12,120 bases of DNA from Bacteroidota bacterium (GTDB taxonomy: Bacteria > Bacteroidota > Bacteroidia > AKYH767-A > JABDAW01): positions 1-12,120 of the forward strand of contig JAHEYM010000073.1 of NCBI GenBank assembly GCA_023251595.1, in the 5' to 3' direction. How positions within the stretch are numbered: the first letter of the stretch is position 1; each line of letters begins with the position of its first letter. Positions 1-6,791 of the stretch are shown here, in pieces. A program made the position numbers and the translations under genes. The notes under the pieces were generated by a model. It worked only from the letters and a program-made list of their open reading frames with translations. It searched no databases and was not told the DNA's origin.

Positions 1-1003
1 TATTCTGGATGGTATTCCAGAGATGAGCGACTGAGAAATCCGCCTTTCTCAAATTATTGCAATACGCAGTAAATTGAGAGTGACAAATATCTACATCCTG
101 CATATTCACCACCAATAATTCAGGTTTAAATTGTTTGATGATTTCCTCGGCAAAAACAATATTGTACATATCATTATTCATCACGCCTCCACCGGTAAGC
201 CATGGATCGTTGAATTGTCCCGACATAGAACGATTAAATAAATCCGTAATAAATGTCTGCAAAGTAGCACGATCTGCATCGGGATTAATTAACCCGGGAT
301 CACCGACATTTTGGTGAGACAAAAAATTATTGTCGAGAAATCCGCGGATTTTATTTACGACGGCTTGTTCCTGAGAATTAAATGTGCGCATATTTCCCAA
401 GGCATCGTAGCCATCGGTAGATATAAGAGAAGTTGGAGCAATAAAATTCGCACCATACGCCGAGCCATATCCGGGATATTTGCTATAATTTAATGAAGGA
501 TAAGGTCCGAGTGAATTCGAAACCCACCACGCGTTCATTGCAGATTGTGCAGGAGAATTATGTTTTCTATAATATTCAAATATAGTAGGAAAATCGGGGT
601 GATCTCTTAAGTCCAAACTGGTCGTGGTATAGACTCCTGTAATTGCGGTAGTGTGACCATTATAATGCCCCGTCGGACCCTGCGCATATTTAAATTGCTT
701 AAATAAAGTTCCGTAATTCTGTAACGGCATCGCGATGGGAGAAAGAGGAAGCGAGGTCATTGCCGAAGCGATATCTGAAGTAATTGCTTCGGAACCATTT
801 AATATATTTGGCATTAAATTGCCATCTGCTTTTTGAATTGTCTCAAGATCACGAACACCACCTGCATATAAACAAAAAACCACATGATTTGCTTTGCGTA
901 CTCCTGATGCTGCGAATAGCCGACCGGAGGGAAGAATATAGGGAGCTACGAAAAATCCGGCAGTTGCGAGACCTGTATTCCGAATAAAAGAGCGACGTTT
1001 CAT
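1..1003 (-). CDS. Tat-exported alkaline-phosphatase-superfamily (DUF1501-like) protein, 3' end outside window
   Basis: The frame is open from the ATG at 1003 to the left edge (334 codons, no stop), so the C-terminus is missing. The N-terminus has a twin-arginine signal (MKRRSFIRNTG, Arg3-Arg4) followed by a hydrophobic stretch and the likely cleavage region PSGRLFAA, so the protein is probably exported folded. Further in are GHYNGHTTAITGVYT, typical of secreted metallo-phosphatase/sulfatase-like proteins, and NMQDVDICHSQF with Asp305 and His308, resembling the D-x-x-H metal-ligand segment of the alkaline phosphatase superfamily. This is followed by NLRKADFSVAHLWNTI, which fits the helix after that site. 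It is the last visible gene of an operon, 11 bases after the short lipoprotein gene. The DUF1501-like assignment comes from the Tat start and overall pattern, not from a search. Substrate is unknown. Confidence 0.8.
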   Translation of the reverse strand, partial: MKRRSFIRNTGLATAGFFVAPYILPSGRLFAASGVRKANHVVFCLYAGGVRDLETIQKADGNLMPNILNGSEAITSDIASAMTSLPLSPIAMPLQNYGTLFKQFKYAQGPTGHYNGHTTAITGVYTTTSLDLRDHPDFPTIFEYYRKHNSPAQSAMNAWWVSNSLGPYPSLNYSKYPGYGSAYGANFIAPTSLISTDGYDALGNMRTFNSQEQAVVNKIRGFLDNNFLSHQNVGDPGLINPDADRATLQTFITDLFNRSMSGQFNDPWLTGGGVMNNDMYNIVFAEEIIKQFKPELLVVNMQDVDICHSQFTAYCNNLRKADFSVAHLWNTIQN

Positions 1004-1014
1004 TTAATTATATA

Positions 1015-1500
1015 TTAATAATAGCGATATTCATTTGAAGTCATAAAAGAATAATAAACCAATACAGGTGTGATGGTAGTATCTGCATTTATTGCATTGC
1101 CTACGAACCATGTCTCAAATGAATTTGGTTCGCGATTAAAAAATTTCTTATAGCTTGCGATTGTAAATGCAGGCACATCCGCGCGCATAGCCGCAGATGT
1201 AGGAATTACAATTCCGGTATCGTTCAGGAAATTTTTTATAATCATATCTTCGATCAGTTTTTTATCTCCGAAGGCAGCATAGGCGAGATTAATTTTCAGC
1301 AAATCAGTGTGACTTATTCCAATTCCGAACAAATCAGAATAAGCAATCGAAACAAATTCCTCCGTATTTTTTAAATTGGGTTTTGCACCACCGGGCTGAG
1401 TAACTACCACAGAATTCACGTCATATAGATAACTCTTTTCCTTTTTACAAGAAGAGAAGAGAAAAATGACGGCGCAAATAGTGATAAGAATTTTTCTCAT
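1015..1500 (-). CDS. Short lipoprotein, distantly DUF1549/DUF1553-like
   Basis: 161 residues. The N-terminus is a lipoprotein signal, MRKILITICAVIFLFSSC, with Cys18 in an FSSC lipobox, so the mature protein should be lipid-anchored in the envelope. The body has two helical-looking segments that mirror those of the neighbouring longer lipoprotein: EEFVSIAYSDLFGIG (about 47-61) and YKKFFNREPNSFE (about 117-129). It ends TSNEYRYY, matching SSNEYIGL at the end of the neighbour. An (L/F)xR-x-P-x-x-x-E motif with a terminal S-N-E-Y/F recalls DUF1549/DUF1553 proteins of Planctomycetes and DUF4214-like repeats, but that is inference from pattern. It lies 12 bases after the long lipoprotein gene and 11 bases before the Tat protein gene, so the three are probably co-transcribed. 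No enzymatic residues are evident; a partner or scaffold role for the Tat protein is a guess. Confidence 0.85.
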   Translation of the reverse strand: MRKILITICAVIFLFSSCKKEKSYLYDVNSVVVTQPGGAKPNLKNTEEFVSIAYSDLFGIGISHTDLLKINLAYAAFGDKKLIEDMIIKNFLNDTGIVIPTSAAMRADVPAFTIASYKKFFNREPNSFETWFVGNAINADTTITPVLVYYSFMTSNEYRYY

Positions 1501-1512
1501 CTATGATTGAAT

Positions 1513-2382
1513 TTAAAGTCCGATATATTCGTTGGACGAAAGAATATCCATTTGAATTTCTTTGAAGTCGAGATGTGTTTTATATTTTATTGACATTGAA
1601 GTCATTTCCTCACTATTCGGATTTCGAAATAAAAACCTGTTATATAATGAAACTGCTTGTCCTTCGAAATAATCGTCACTGCTGAAGAATATATGTTCAA
1701 AATCATTTTTTGACAATCCACCTTGCAGAAATAGTAGAGCAGGAACACCATTCACCATATTAATTCCTTCTGACAATTCATTATCGGTGGGATATCTGTT
1801 TAAGAAATGTTGAAAACACGCGATGACAAAATTTGCAGAACCCATATTTAATTGATCAAAAAAATAATTATCGACACAACGACGATGCATTTCAATAGTA
1901 CTGACCAATCCGCCACGATATTCCCAACTCAACGCCTGCAAAGAATCGATTCGATTAATTTCTCTTTGTATATCGGGCCATGCCGCCTGATATGCGGTAT
2001 CACTTAACAAATTTGTAATCATTACAAGGTACTGAGTGATCTGTGTGGTATCGAAATTATTGAGAAGTTCTGTGCGGGCGGCATTGTAAAGGTGATCGTA
2101 ATATTCGATATGGCTAAAAACGGAATCGAGGAAATGGGTGCGGCTAACCGAACTCAGATTACTTTGTCGAAGCAGGTTATATCCATATGAATATTCGACG
2201 CTATCCGGTTTTCTGCCCAAAAGGGAGATGTAAACCTTGTTCACATAAGTTTCGATCGTAACATTCGGAATAGTACGATCCGGAGGTGCTACATTGCCTG
2301 TAATATCGACGGTTTCGTACTTCTTACAGCCTGAAAAACCAGCTATAAGAACAAGAGCAAGAGACGCAAGTATCAAACGCAT
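1513..2382 (-). CDS. Long lipoprotein with LGRxP-type repeats, DUF1549/DUF1553-like
   Basis: 289 residues from the ATG at 2382. The frame extends to an ATG at 2403, but starting at 2382 puts the charged MRL directly before the hydrophobic core and lipobox (AGFSGC, Cys19) and leaves a sensible leader after the promoter at 2417-2448. The body shows at least three related segments: YVNKVYISLLGRKPDSVEY near the N-terminus, CFQHFLNRYPTDNELSEG, and LYNRFLFRNPNSEEM, followed by the terminal SSNEYIGL. The repeated aromatic/hydrophobic-(L/F)-x-R-x-P-(T/D/N)-x-x-E pattern is what one sees in DUF1549/DUF1553 and DUF4214 proteins. It is the first gene of a three-gene operon ending with a Tat-exported DUF1501-like protein, the same kind of partner DUF1549/DUF1553 proteins have in Planctomycetes. 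No haem-binding CxxCH is present, so it is not a cytochrome version. Function unknown. Confidence 0.85.
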   Translation of the reverse strand: MRLILASLALVLIAGFSGCKKYETVDITGNVAPPDRTIPNVTIETYVNKVYISLLGRKPDSVEYSYGYNLLRQSNLSSVSRTHFLDSVFSHIEYYDHLYNAARTELLNNFDTTQITQYLVMITNLLSDTAYQAAWPDIQREINRIDSLQALSWEYRGGLVSTIEMHRRCVDNYFFDQLNMGSANFVIACFQHFLNRYPTDNELSEGINMVNGVPALLFLQGGLSKNDFEHIFFSSDDYFEGQAVSLYNRFLFRNPNSEEMTSMSIKYKTHLDFKEIQMDILSSNEYIGL

Positions 2383-2416
2383 TGAATCGGGATTGAGGGT
2401 CAATCACTAAGGAGTA

Positions 2417-2448
2417 CAAACTTAGGAAAAAAGATTGAGATCCGCAAA
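2417..2448 (-). promoter_or_regulatory. Bacteroidota-type promoter for the lipoprotein/Tat operon
   Basis: On the minus strand TTTG (2445-2448) is followed after 20 bases by TAAGTTTG (2417-2424), an exact fit to the -33 TTTG / -7 TAnnTTTG pattern described for Bacteroides and Flavobacterium. Transcription would begin near 2410, giving a leader of roughly 28 bases to the ATG at 2382, which favours that start over the one at 2403. The -33 box lies just past the stop codon of the upstream gene. Confidence 0.55.
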
Positions 2449-2450
2449 AT

Positions 2451-2954
2451 TTATTTCCTTCCTCTTACCGGCAAATGGTACCGCAAAGAAAAACAATGTT
2501 TGTTTAAATCCGGTATTTTATGGTCGATGATTTGGAAATTATATCCGTAGGTCAAGGAAATTTCTCCGGGACCAATACCAATAAAAGGTTTTACCCCGAG
2601 GTTATATTTATCGAAATCTGTGTATGAATTTGCATTAATTCCAAGCGTGATAAATGTGAATGCGCAGGTCCAGACAGAAAACATCAAACCCGTTTTATTT
2701 TGAAAAGGATTATATTCGGCACTTAATGAAGTTCCGTTAAAATACGATCCCCAAAAACAACCTCCCTTACTCTTTGTCTCAGAAATTCCGAATTCGATAA
2801 AAGTATATGTAAACTGATGCAGTCCTAATATCAATCCAATATCTTTGATTTCACTTCCGGCGGGAAGAAATAATGTTGAATCATTTTTTTGCGCATTTAA
2901 ATTCTTTAAATTCAAAATCAGAATTGTGAGTAAAATAAAGATTCGGCGAATCAT
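2451..2954 (-). CDS. Small secreted protein, probable outer-membrane beta-barrel type
   Basis: 167 residues, family not recognised. The N-terminus MIRRIFILLTILILNLKNLNAQ is a clear signal peptide with likely cleavage at the NA-Q site, a common Bacteroidota ending. The mature part alternates short aromatic/glycine-rich strands (LILGLHQFTYTFIEFGIS, GINANSYTDFDKYNLGVKPFIGIGPGEIS, LTYGYNFQI) and ends in an F-x-x-R-Y-H-x-P strand, the look of a small beta-barrel or barrel-like envelope protein; this is inference from pattern. There are two Cys (in GGCFWG and VWTCAF) and another near the end (KHCFSL). It stops 47 bases upstream of the lipoprotein operon, which has its own promoter, so it is probably a separate unit. 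I saw no convincing promoter directly upstream of its start. Confidence 0.75.
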   Translation of the reverse strand: MIRRIFILLTILILNLKNLNAQKNDSTLFLPAGSEIKDIGLILGLHQFTYTFIEFGISETKSKGGCFWGSYFNGTSLSAEYNPFQNKTGLMFSVWTCAFTFITLGINANSYTDFDKYNLGVKPFIGIGPGEISLTYGYNFQIIDHKIPDLNKHCFSLRYHLPVRGRK

Positions 2955-3026
2955 TTTGAAATATTCTTTTTATAATATAATTTGCCAATCTAGCAATTTT
3001 CTCAATTCAGGTTCTTCTTCAAAATA

Positions 3027-3061
3027 AAATATCCCCTCCCGGACTAGGATAGGGGATATTT
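3027..3061 (-). terminator. Rho-independent terminator after the DUF3303-like gene
   Basis: AAATATCCCCT (3027-3037) and AGGGGATATTT (3051-3061) form a perfect 11-bp stem with a 13-base loop. On the minus strand the stem ends in a T-rich run (ATATTTTATTTT), placing a terminator 23 bases after the stop codon at 3084. It isolates this gene from the next minus-strand gene at 2954. Confidence 0.85.
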
Positions 3062-3083
3062 CGATAAAATCAGGTAATTCACT

Positions 3084-3395
3084 TTATCCCCATTTCTGAA
3101 TCGCTGCACCAATTGAAGGACCTGCCTTTTCTAGATCTTCGGGAGTCATCACAGGGATGAATTCGATGTCAGCATGTAACCATAGGAAAAGGGGCTCAGC
3201 GATCGCCGGGATCTGCGATGCATCTGTCATGTTCACAACGAAATACCCACCTCTTTGACCATCAAGGGCGGTGAAATAAGCTCCTTCAACCTTCAGATCA
3301 GTCAGGAGCGAGTGCATCTTTTGCCCGAAATCAGGCTGACGAAGTGCTTCATTCCCTCTCTCGAGCGGAATGGTAAACTTTAAGAGATAACGCAT
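3084..3395 (-). CDS. DUF3303-like small cytoplasmic protein
   Basis: 103 residues, no signal peptide or membrane segment. It resembles a family of roughly 100-residue ferredoxin-fold-like proteins, often annotated DUF3303 or loosely as 'panthothenate synthetase' or muconolactone-isomerase-like. Features I recognise are the start MRYLLKFTIPLERGNEA, the central YFTALDGQRGGYFVVNM, then DASQIPAIAEPLFLWLHADIEF-type sequence, and the closing PVMTPEDLEKAGPSI. The molecular function of this family is not established and the enzyme names should not be trusted. It is a single-gene unit: a promoter candidate lies at 3440-3466 and a strong terminator at 3027-3061. Family assignment is from memory of the pattern; the gene call itself is firm. 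Confidence 0.85.
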   Translation of the reverse strand: MRYLLKFTIPLERGNEALRQPDFGQKMHSLLTDLKVEGAYFTALDGQRGGYFVVNMTDASQIPAIAEPLFLWLHADIEFIPVMTPEDLEKAGPSIGAAIQKWG

Positions 3396-3439
3396 GTTTT
3401 TAATTTGTTTGAGGGTTAATAAATAGGTTCATGAATACA

Positions 3440-3466
3440 CAAAAATACAAAATTTTCTATTGTCAA
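3440..3466 (-). promoter_or_regulatory. Candidate promoter for the DUF3303-like gene
   Basis: On the minus strand TATTTTTG (3440-3447) matches TAnnTTTG exactly. TTG (3464-3466) lies 16 bases upstream, slightly closer than usual. The expected start of transcription is about 35-40 bases before the ATG at 3395. TAnnTTTG occurs by chance in AT-rich DNA, so this is tentative. Confidence 0.35.
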
Positions 3467-3494
3467 TGCTTCTGAGAAGTGTAACCAAAAAAAT

Positions 3495-4121
3495 TTAGCG
3501 TAATCTTTTCACCACCAATGTCAGTCTTCTGATCGAAATCATAACCATTCCACCCGTCATCGCCAATGCCATATCCTTTTGGGAGTCCCACATATCACCT
3601 TGTTGACCATTATATGCCTCGGTTTCTTCGGGTGAAAGTGCGATAGAAATGACCCATTCGAACAACTCATAAAACATGCTTGAACCTAATATGAACAAAA
3701 ATGCAACATGGAAAACAAATCTTTTTGGCAGATGAAACCACTTTTCATAAATTTCGCTAACCGGAACCAAAAAGAGAAATCCGAAAATAAAATGAATAAA
3801 ACGATCATAGTTATTTCTTGTCCATCCAAAAAATTCATTAATGTTAAATCCGGTTAGCGTTTTTATCCCGGAATTATAAGGGGTGAACGAATAAATCCAT
3901 CTTGCACCGATAATATGAAAAATCATAAAAATGAAGAAACATAAAAAAGATCTGTCACTCAGATTATTTTTTACCGTTATATAAATCATGAACCCCATCA
4001 TAATAATCGTTGCGGAATGCTGAAGGTACATTTCGTGCGGATAAATCGGATTGATACACGATAAAATCAGTGCAAGAAAATATATTACTAAAAGTATAAC
4101 TTTATTTCTGCGTGTTTTCAT
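3495..4121 (-). CDS. yjdF: YjdF/DUF2238 family inner-membrane protein
   Basis: 208 residues, close to the length of Escherichia coli YjdF. It is hydrophobic throughout, with about six membrane segments starting at residues 8-20. The family's conserved polar motifs are all present: H-x-x-G-A-R-W-x-Y-S (69-78), NYDRFIHFIFG (104-114), YELFEW (151-156) and GQQGDMWDSQKDM (172-184). The last, with conserved Asp residues, is the strongest hallmark of DUF2238. The acidic and His residues on the membrane face suggest ion or proton handling, but no activity is established for the family. It starts 57 bases after the stop of the upstream peptidase gene; I saw no strong promoter in that gap, so it may be read through from there. 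The gene symbol reflects family membership, not proven orthology. Confidence 0.85.
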   Translation of the reverse strand: MKTRRNKVILLVIYFLALILSCINPIYPHEMYLQHSATIIMMGFMIYITVKNNLSDRSFLCFFIFMIFHIIGARWIYSFTPYNSGIKTLTGFNINEFFGWTRNNYDRFIHFIFGFLFLVPVSEIYEKWFHLPKRFVFHVAFLFILGSSMFYELFEWVISIALSPEETEAYNGQQGDMWDSQKDMALAMTGGMVMISIRRLTLVVKRLR

Positions 4122-4178
4122 AAATATCGAATAATACCGGATTGTTTTCCAGCGATATTAACGAACCACGATCCGATT

Positions 4179-6200
4179 TTATTTCAGTTTCACCGTTTTC
4201 ACATCCACCGTAATTTCTTTCAGTCTTTTTTCAACTGCCGGTGTCATAGATTCCTGATATCTACCTCCAAGAAATTTAGCTAAAAACTTTTCAGCAGCAG
4301 CGAACATCGCCATATTATTGACCGGTCTTTGGAATCCATGTCCTTCGTCGGGCGCACATATATACTCGACCGGAAATCCGCGATCGCGTAATGCAATCAC
4401 AATTTGATCTGCTTCGGCTTTATTTACTCTCGGATCGTTTGCACCCTGAACCACCAATAAAGGTGTTTTAATTTCTTTTGCAGAAGTAAGCGGCGATTGT
4501 TTTACCAATTGTGCCTTCCCTGCAGCAGTATTCGGGTCACCCATTCTCAGATAAAATACTTTTTTAAATGATTCCCAATAGGGTGGAATTGAATTTAATA
4601 ATGTAAGTAAATTCGATGGTCCGACAATATCGACTGCCGCCGCATATACATCAGGTGTAAACGCAACACCCGCGAGCGTAGCGTAACCACCATAAGACCC
4701 GCCCATAATTGCGACTTTTTTAGCATCTGCAATTCCTTCCGCGACTAAATATTTTACGCCCCATGTAATATCATCCTGCATTTTTTGTCCCCATTCTTTA
4801 TTTCCGGCATCTAAAAACTTTTTACCATACCCTGTTGAACCTCTGAAATTCGGAGATAATACTGCGTATCCTCTATTTGCTAAAAATTGCGCGAATGAAT
4901 TATAACCCCACACATCTCTTGCCCATGGACCACCATGAGGAACAATAATTACAGGAAGATTTTTAGCTACGACTCCTTTCGGTGTCGTTAAATACGCAGG
5001 AATTTCAAGTCCATCAGACGATTTATATTTTACAGGAACCATCGGTGCCAAATCCTTTTCAGGCAGGTTTGGTCTGGGACGATATTGGAATTTTAATTCT
5101 CTTGTCGAACGATTAAATAAATATACAGTGCCCGGATCCATATCACTAAAGACTCCGACCAACCACAAATTTTCATCATCCGAATTGGAATTAAAATTAA
5201 TTTCTTTGCCGGGGACAGATTTCTGAATAGTCAGAAAATCTTTTTCCAGATCCTTATCCTTCCAATAACGTCGCAATTTGCTATCTTCATAAGTAGTGAA
5301 TTGAAGTTCTTTTGTTTTTTCAGAGAAAACAGCTTCACCAAAATCAACAAGATTTAATGGATCTTTTTCAACAATCTCTTCCTTCAGCGAAATAGGATCA
5401 AGTAAAATTAATTGCTGAAGATCATGATCATCTCCTTTATTGGTGCTGATATATATTCTTTTGTTTTCTTTATCAAAAGAATAGGGATTCGCTGATTCAT
5501 AAGGTCCGGTTGAATATATTTTTTCAAATCCATTTTTCTCAACACGCAAAATATCATTACTGCCATCTTCGTTTGCCCGCGTAGCTAAACGCAGTTGATC
5601 ATCCCAATCAAATATCCAACCTGTAATTCTGTCCTTTGCAGAATTCTGGTGAATTAATGTTTTTTCACCCGTGGAAATTTTCAATTTATATAAATCGAAC
5701 CATGACTTATCTCTGTCATTCAGTCCTATATATATAGCATCGGGATCTGATTTAGGTATAGCATATATTTCAACCCTGACTCCTTTCAGATTTGTAAGAT
5801 CTTTATTAATAGGAACGCTCTGATCTTTTTTCAGAACTTCAGCGGGATTGACAGCATATAAATTAAAGTTTTCATCGCCACCTTTATCCTGAGCATATAA
5901 AATATTTAAACTGTTTTTTTGCCAGAAATAAGAACGAATGGGTCTCACCGTATCTTCAGTTACCGGAATAGCATCTGCGAAAGGCGCATCGGCTTTCTTC
6001 ACCCATATATTTCTTGTTCCTTTATAAACTTTTATAAACGACATCTGTTTCCCGTCAGGTGAAAGTTGAGCTCCGGTAATCTCAGGATCACCAAAAAACA
6101 GTTCTCTGTCGATGATGGGAGCTTGCCCTGCGACTTGAGCATAATTCGTTAAACTTCCGAGCAGGAAGCAGATTACAAGGATCGATTTTGTAAGTTTCAT
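4179..6200 (-). CDS. Secreted S9 family peptidase (prolyl oligopeptidase / acylaminoacyl-peptidase type)
   Basis: 673 residues from the ATG at 6200. The N-terminus MKLTKSILVICFLLGSLTNYAQ is a signal peptide, so the enzyme acts in the periplasm or outside. Residues about 30-390 look like the beta-propeller that gates access to the active site, with blade-like repeats such as DPEITGAQLSPDGKQMSFIK. Residues about 395-650 are the alpha/beta-hydrolase domain: oxyanion-hole HGGP at 422-425, nucleophile elbow GGSYGGY with Ser502, Asp589 in GANDPRVN and His621 in DEGHGF. All catalytic residues are intact and the length is normal for the family. It probably trims short peptides taken up as nutrients. 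The frame reaches an upstream ATG at 6239, but this would lie before the -7 box at 6227-6234 and spoil the signal peptide, so 6200 is preferred. Confidence 0.95.
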   Translation of the reverse strand: MKLTKSILVICFLLGSLTNYAQVAGQAPIIDRELFFGDPEITGAQLSPDGKQMSFIKVYKGTRNIWVKKADAPFADAIPVTEDTVRPIRSYFWQKNSLNILYAQDKGGDENFNLYAVNPAEVLKKDQSVPINKDLTNLKGVRVEIYAIPKSDPDAIYIGLNDRDKSWFDLYKLKISTGEKTLIHQNSAKDRITGWIFDWDDQLRLATRANEDGSNDILRVEKNGFEKIYSTGPYESANPYSFDKENKRIYISTNKGDDHDLQQLILLDPISLKEEIVEKDPLNLVDFGEAVFSEKTKELQFTTYEDSKLRRYWKDKDLEKDFLTIQKSVPGKEINFNSNSDDENLWLVGVFSDMDPGTVYLFNRSTRELKFQYRPRPNLPEKDLAPMVPVKYKSSDGLEIPAYLTTPKGVVAKNLPVIIVPHGGPWARDVWGYNSFAQFLANRGYAVLSPNFRGSTGYGKKFLDAGNKEWGQKMQDDITWGVKYLVAEGIADAKKVAIMGGSYGGYATLAGVAFTPDVYAAAVDIVGPSNLLTLLNSIPPYWESFKKVFYLRMGDPNTAAGKAQLVKQSPLTSAKEIKTPLLVVQGANDPRVNKAEADQIVIALRDRGFPVEYICAPDEGHGFQRPVNNMAMFAAAEKFLAKFLGGRYQESMTPAVEKRLKEITVDVKTVKLK

Positions 6201-6226
6201 CTGTAATATTTGTTTATATGAGTGGG

Positions 6227-6255
6227 CGAAGATACACAAATTCCCGCTTCACAAA
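6227..6255 (-). promoter_or_regulatory. Candidate promoter for the S9 peptidase gene
   Basis: On the minus strand TTTG (6252-6255), 17 bases, then TATCTTCG (6227-6234), one mismatch from TAnnTTTG. Transcription would begin near 6220, about 20 bases before the chosen ATG at 6200. Spacing and position are plausible for Flavobacterium-type promoters. Confidence 0.4.
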
Positions 6256-6289
6256 TTGGCTATAGGAGAAACGAAAACAAACGATTCAA

Positions 6290-6706
6290 TCAATACAACC
6301 GTACCATTTCCATCATTTTTTCGGGATGTGCCAAGTTTTTAAAACCAAATTTCCGATAAAGAGAATGGGCATCAGAAGTTGCCAGCTTCCATGATTTTAC
6401 TTTTTTGAGGGATTCACAATTCAGAATATGTTCTATCAATAAAATTGAATACCCTTTTTTTCGGTGATTTATATCAATAAATACATCCAATAAATAAGCA
6501 AATGAAAAATAGTCAGTCACCACTCTTGCATAGCCGATTTGTTTCCTTTCTATATAAACACCAAAATTTAAAGAATTCTCTATACAAATTTTAACTTCCT
6601 CAAGTGTTCTCCCTTTTGCCCAATAAGAGTGTGTAATAAAATCGTGAATAAAAGGGATATCCAGATTTTGTTTATCGCTATTTATAATAATATTTTCTTT
6701 CAACAT
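6290..6706 (-). CDS. GNAT family N-acetyltransferase
   Basis: 138 residues, cytoplasmic. It follows the compact GNAT subfamily with the conserved start region IHDFITHSYWAKGRTLEEV (20-38), then FGVYIERKQIGYARVVTDY (48-66), the beta-4 strand FAYLLDVFID (69-78), and the acetyl-CoA loop HRKKGYSILLIEHIL (81-95). The end ATSDAHSLYRKFGF (109-122) is the usual C-terminal helix-strand. The acetyl-CoA loop normally reads R/Q-x-x-G-x-G/A; here it is R82-K-K-G-Y-S87, so the last small residue is Ser, a modest departure. Acetyl-CoA-dependent acylation of an amine is expected from the fold; the substrate is unknown. It has its own promoter candidate at 6735-6766 and stands alone between two secreted-protein genes on the same strand. 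Confidence 0.88.
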   Translation of the reverse strand: MLKENIIINSDKQNLDIPFIHDFITHSYWAKGRTLEEVKICIENSLNFGVYIERKQIGYARVVTDYFSFAYLLDVFIDINHRKKGYSILLIEHILNCESLKKVKSWKLATSDAHSLYRKFGFKNLAHPEKMMEMVRLY

Positions 6707-6734
6707 TGTAATGATCAGGGATTGTTTTTCATCC

Positions 6735-6766
6735 CAAAATTAATACAATATTCTGAAATACTTAAA
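6735..6766 (-). promoter_or_regulatory. Candidate promoter for the acetyltransferase gene
   Basis: On the minus strand TTTA (6763-6766), 20 bases, then TAATTTTG (6735-6742), an exact TAnnTTTG match. It lies about 28 bases before the ATG at 6706, in the gap after the stop codon of the DUF3300-like gene. Confidence 0.4.
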
Positions 6767-6791
6767 CCGGAAACTCGATGAAGGAATGTTT

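Noticed and set aside
135..987. Plus-strand frames within the first kilobase
   Set aside because: They overlap a continuous 334-codon minus-strand frame with a Tat signal and family-like motifs, which is much the better reading.
2383..2403. Upstream start of the long lipoprotein at 2403
   Set aside because: The seven extra residues spoil the lipoprotein signal, and the promoter would leave only a few bases of leader.
6201..6239. Upstream start of the S9 peptidase at 6239
   Set aside because: It lies before the likely -7 box and adds 13 residues ahead of an otherwise normal signal peptide.
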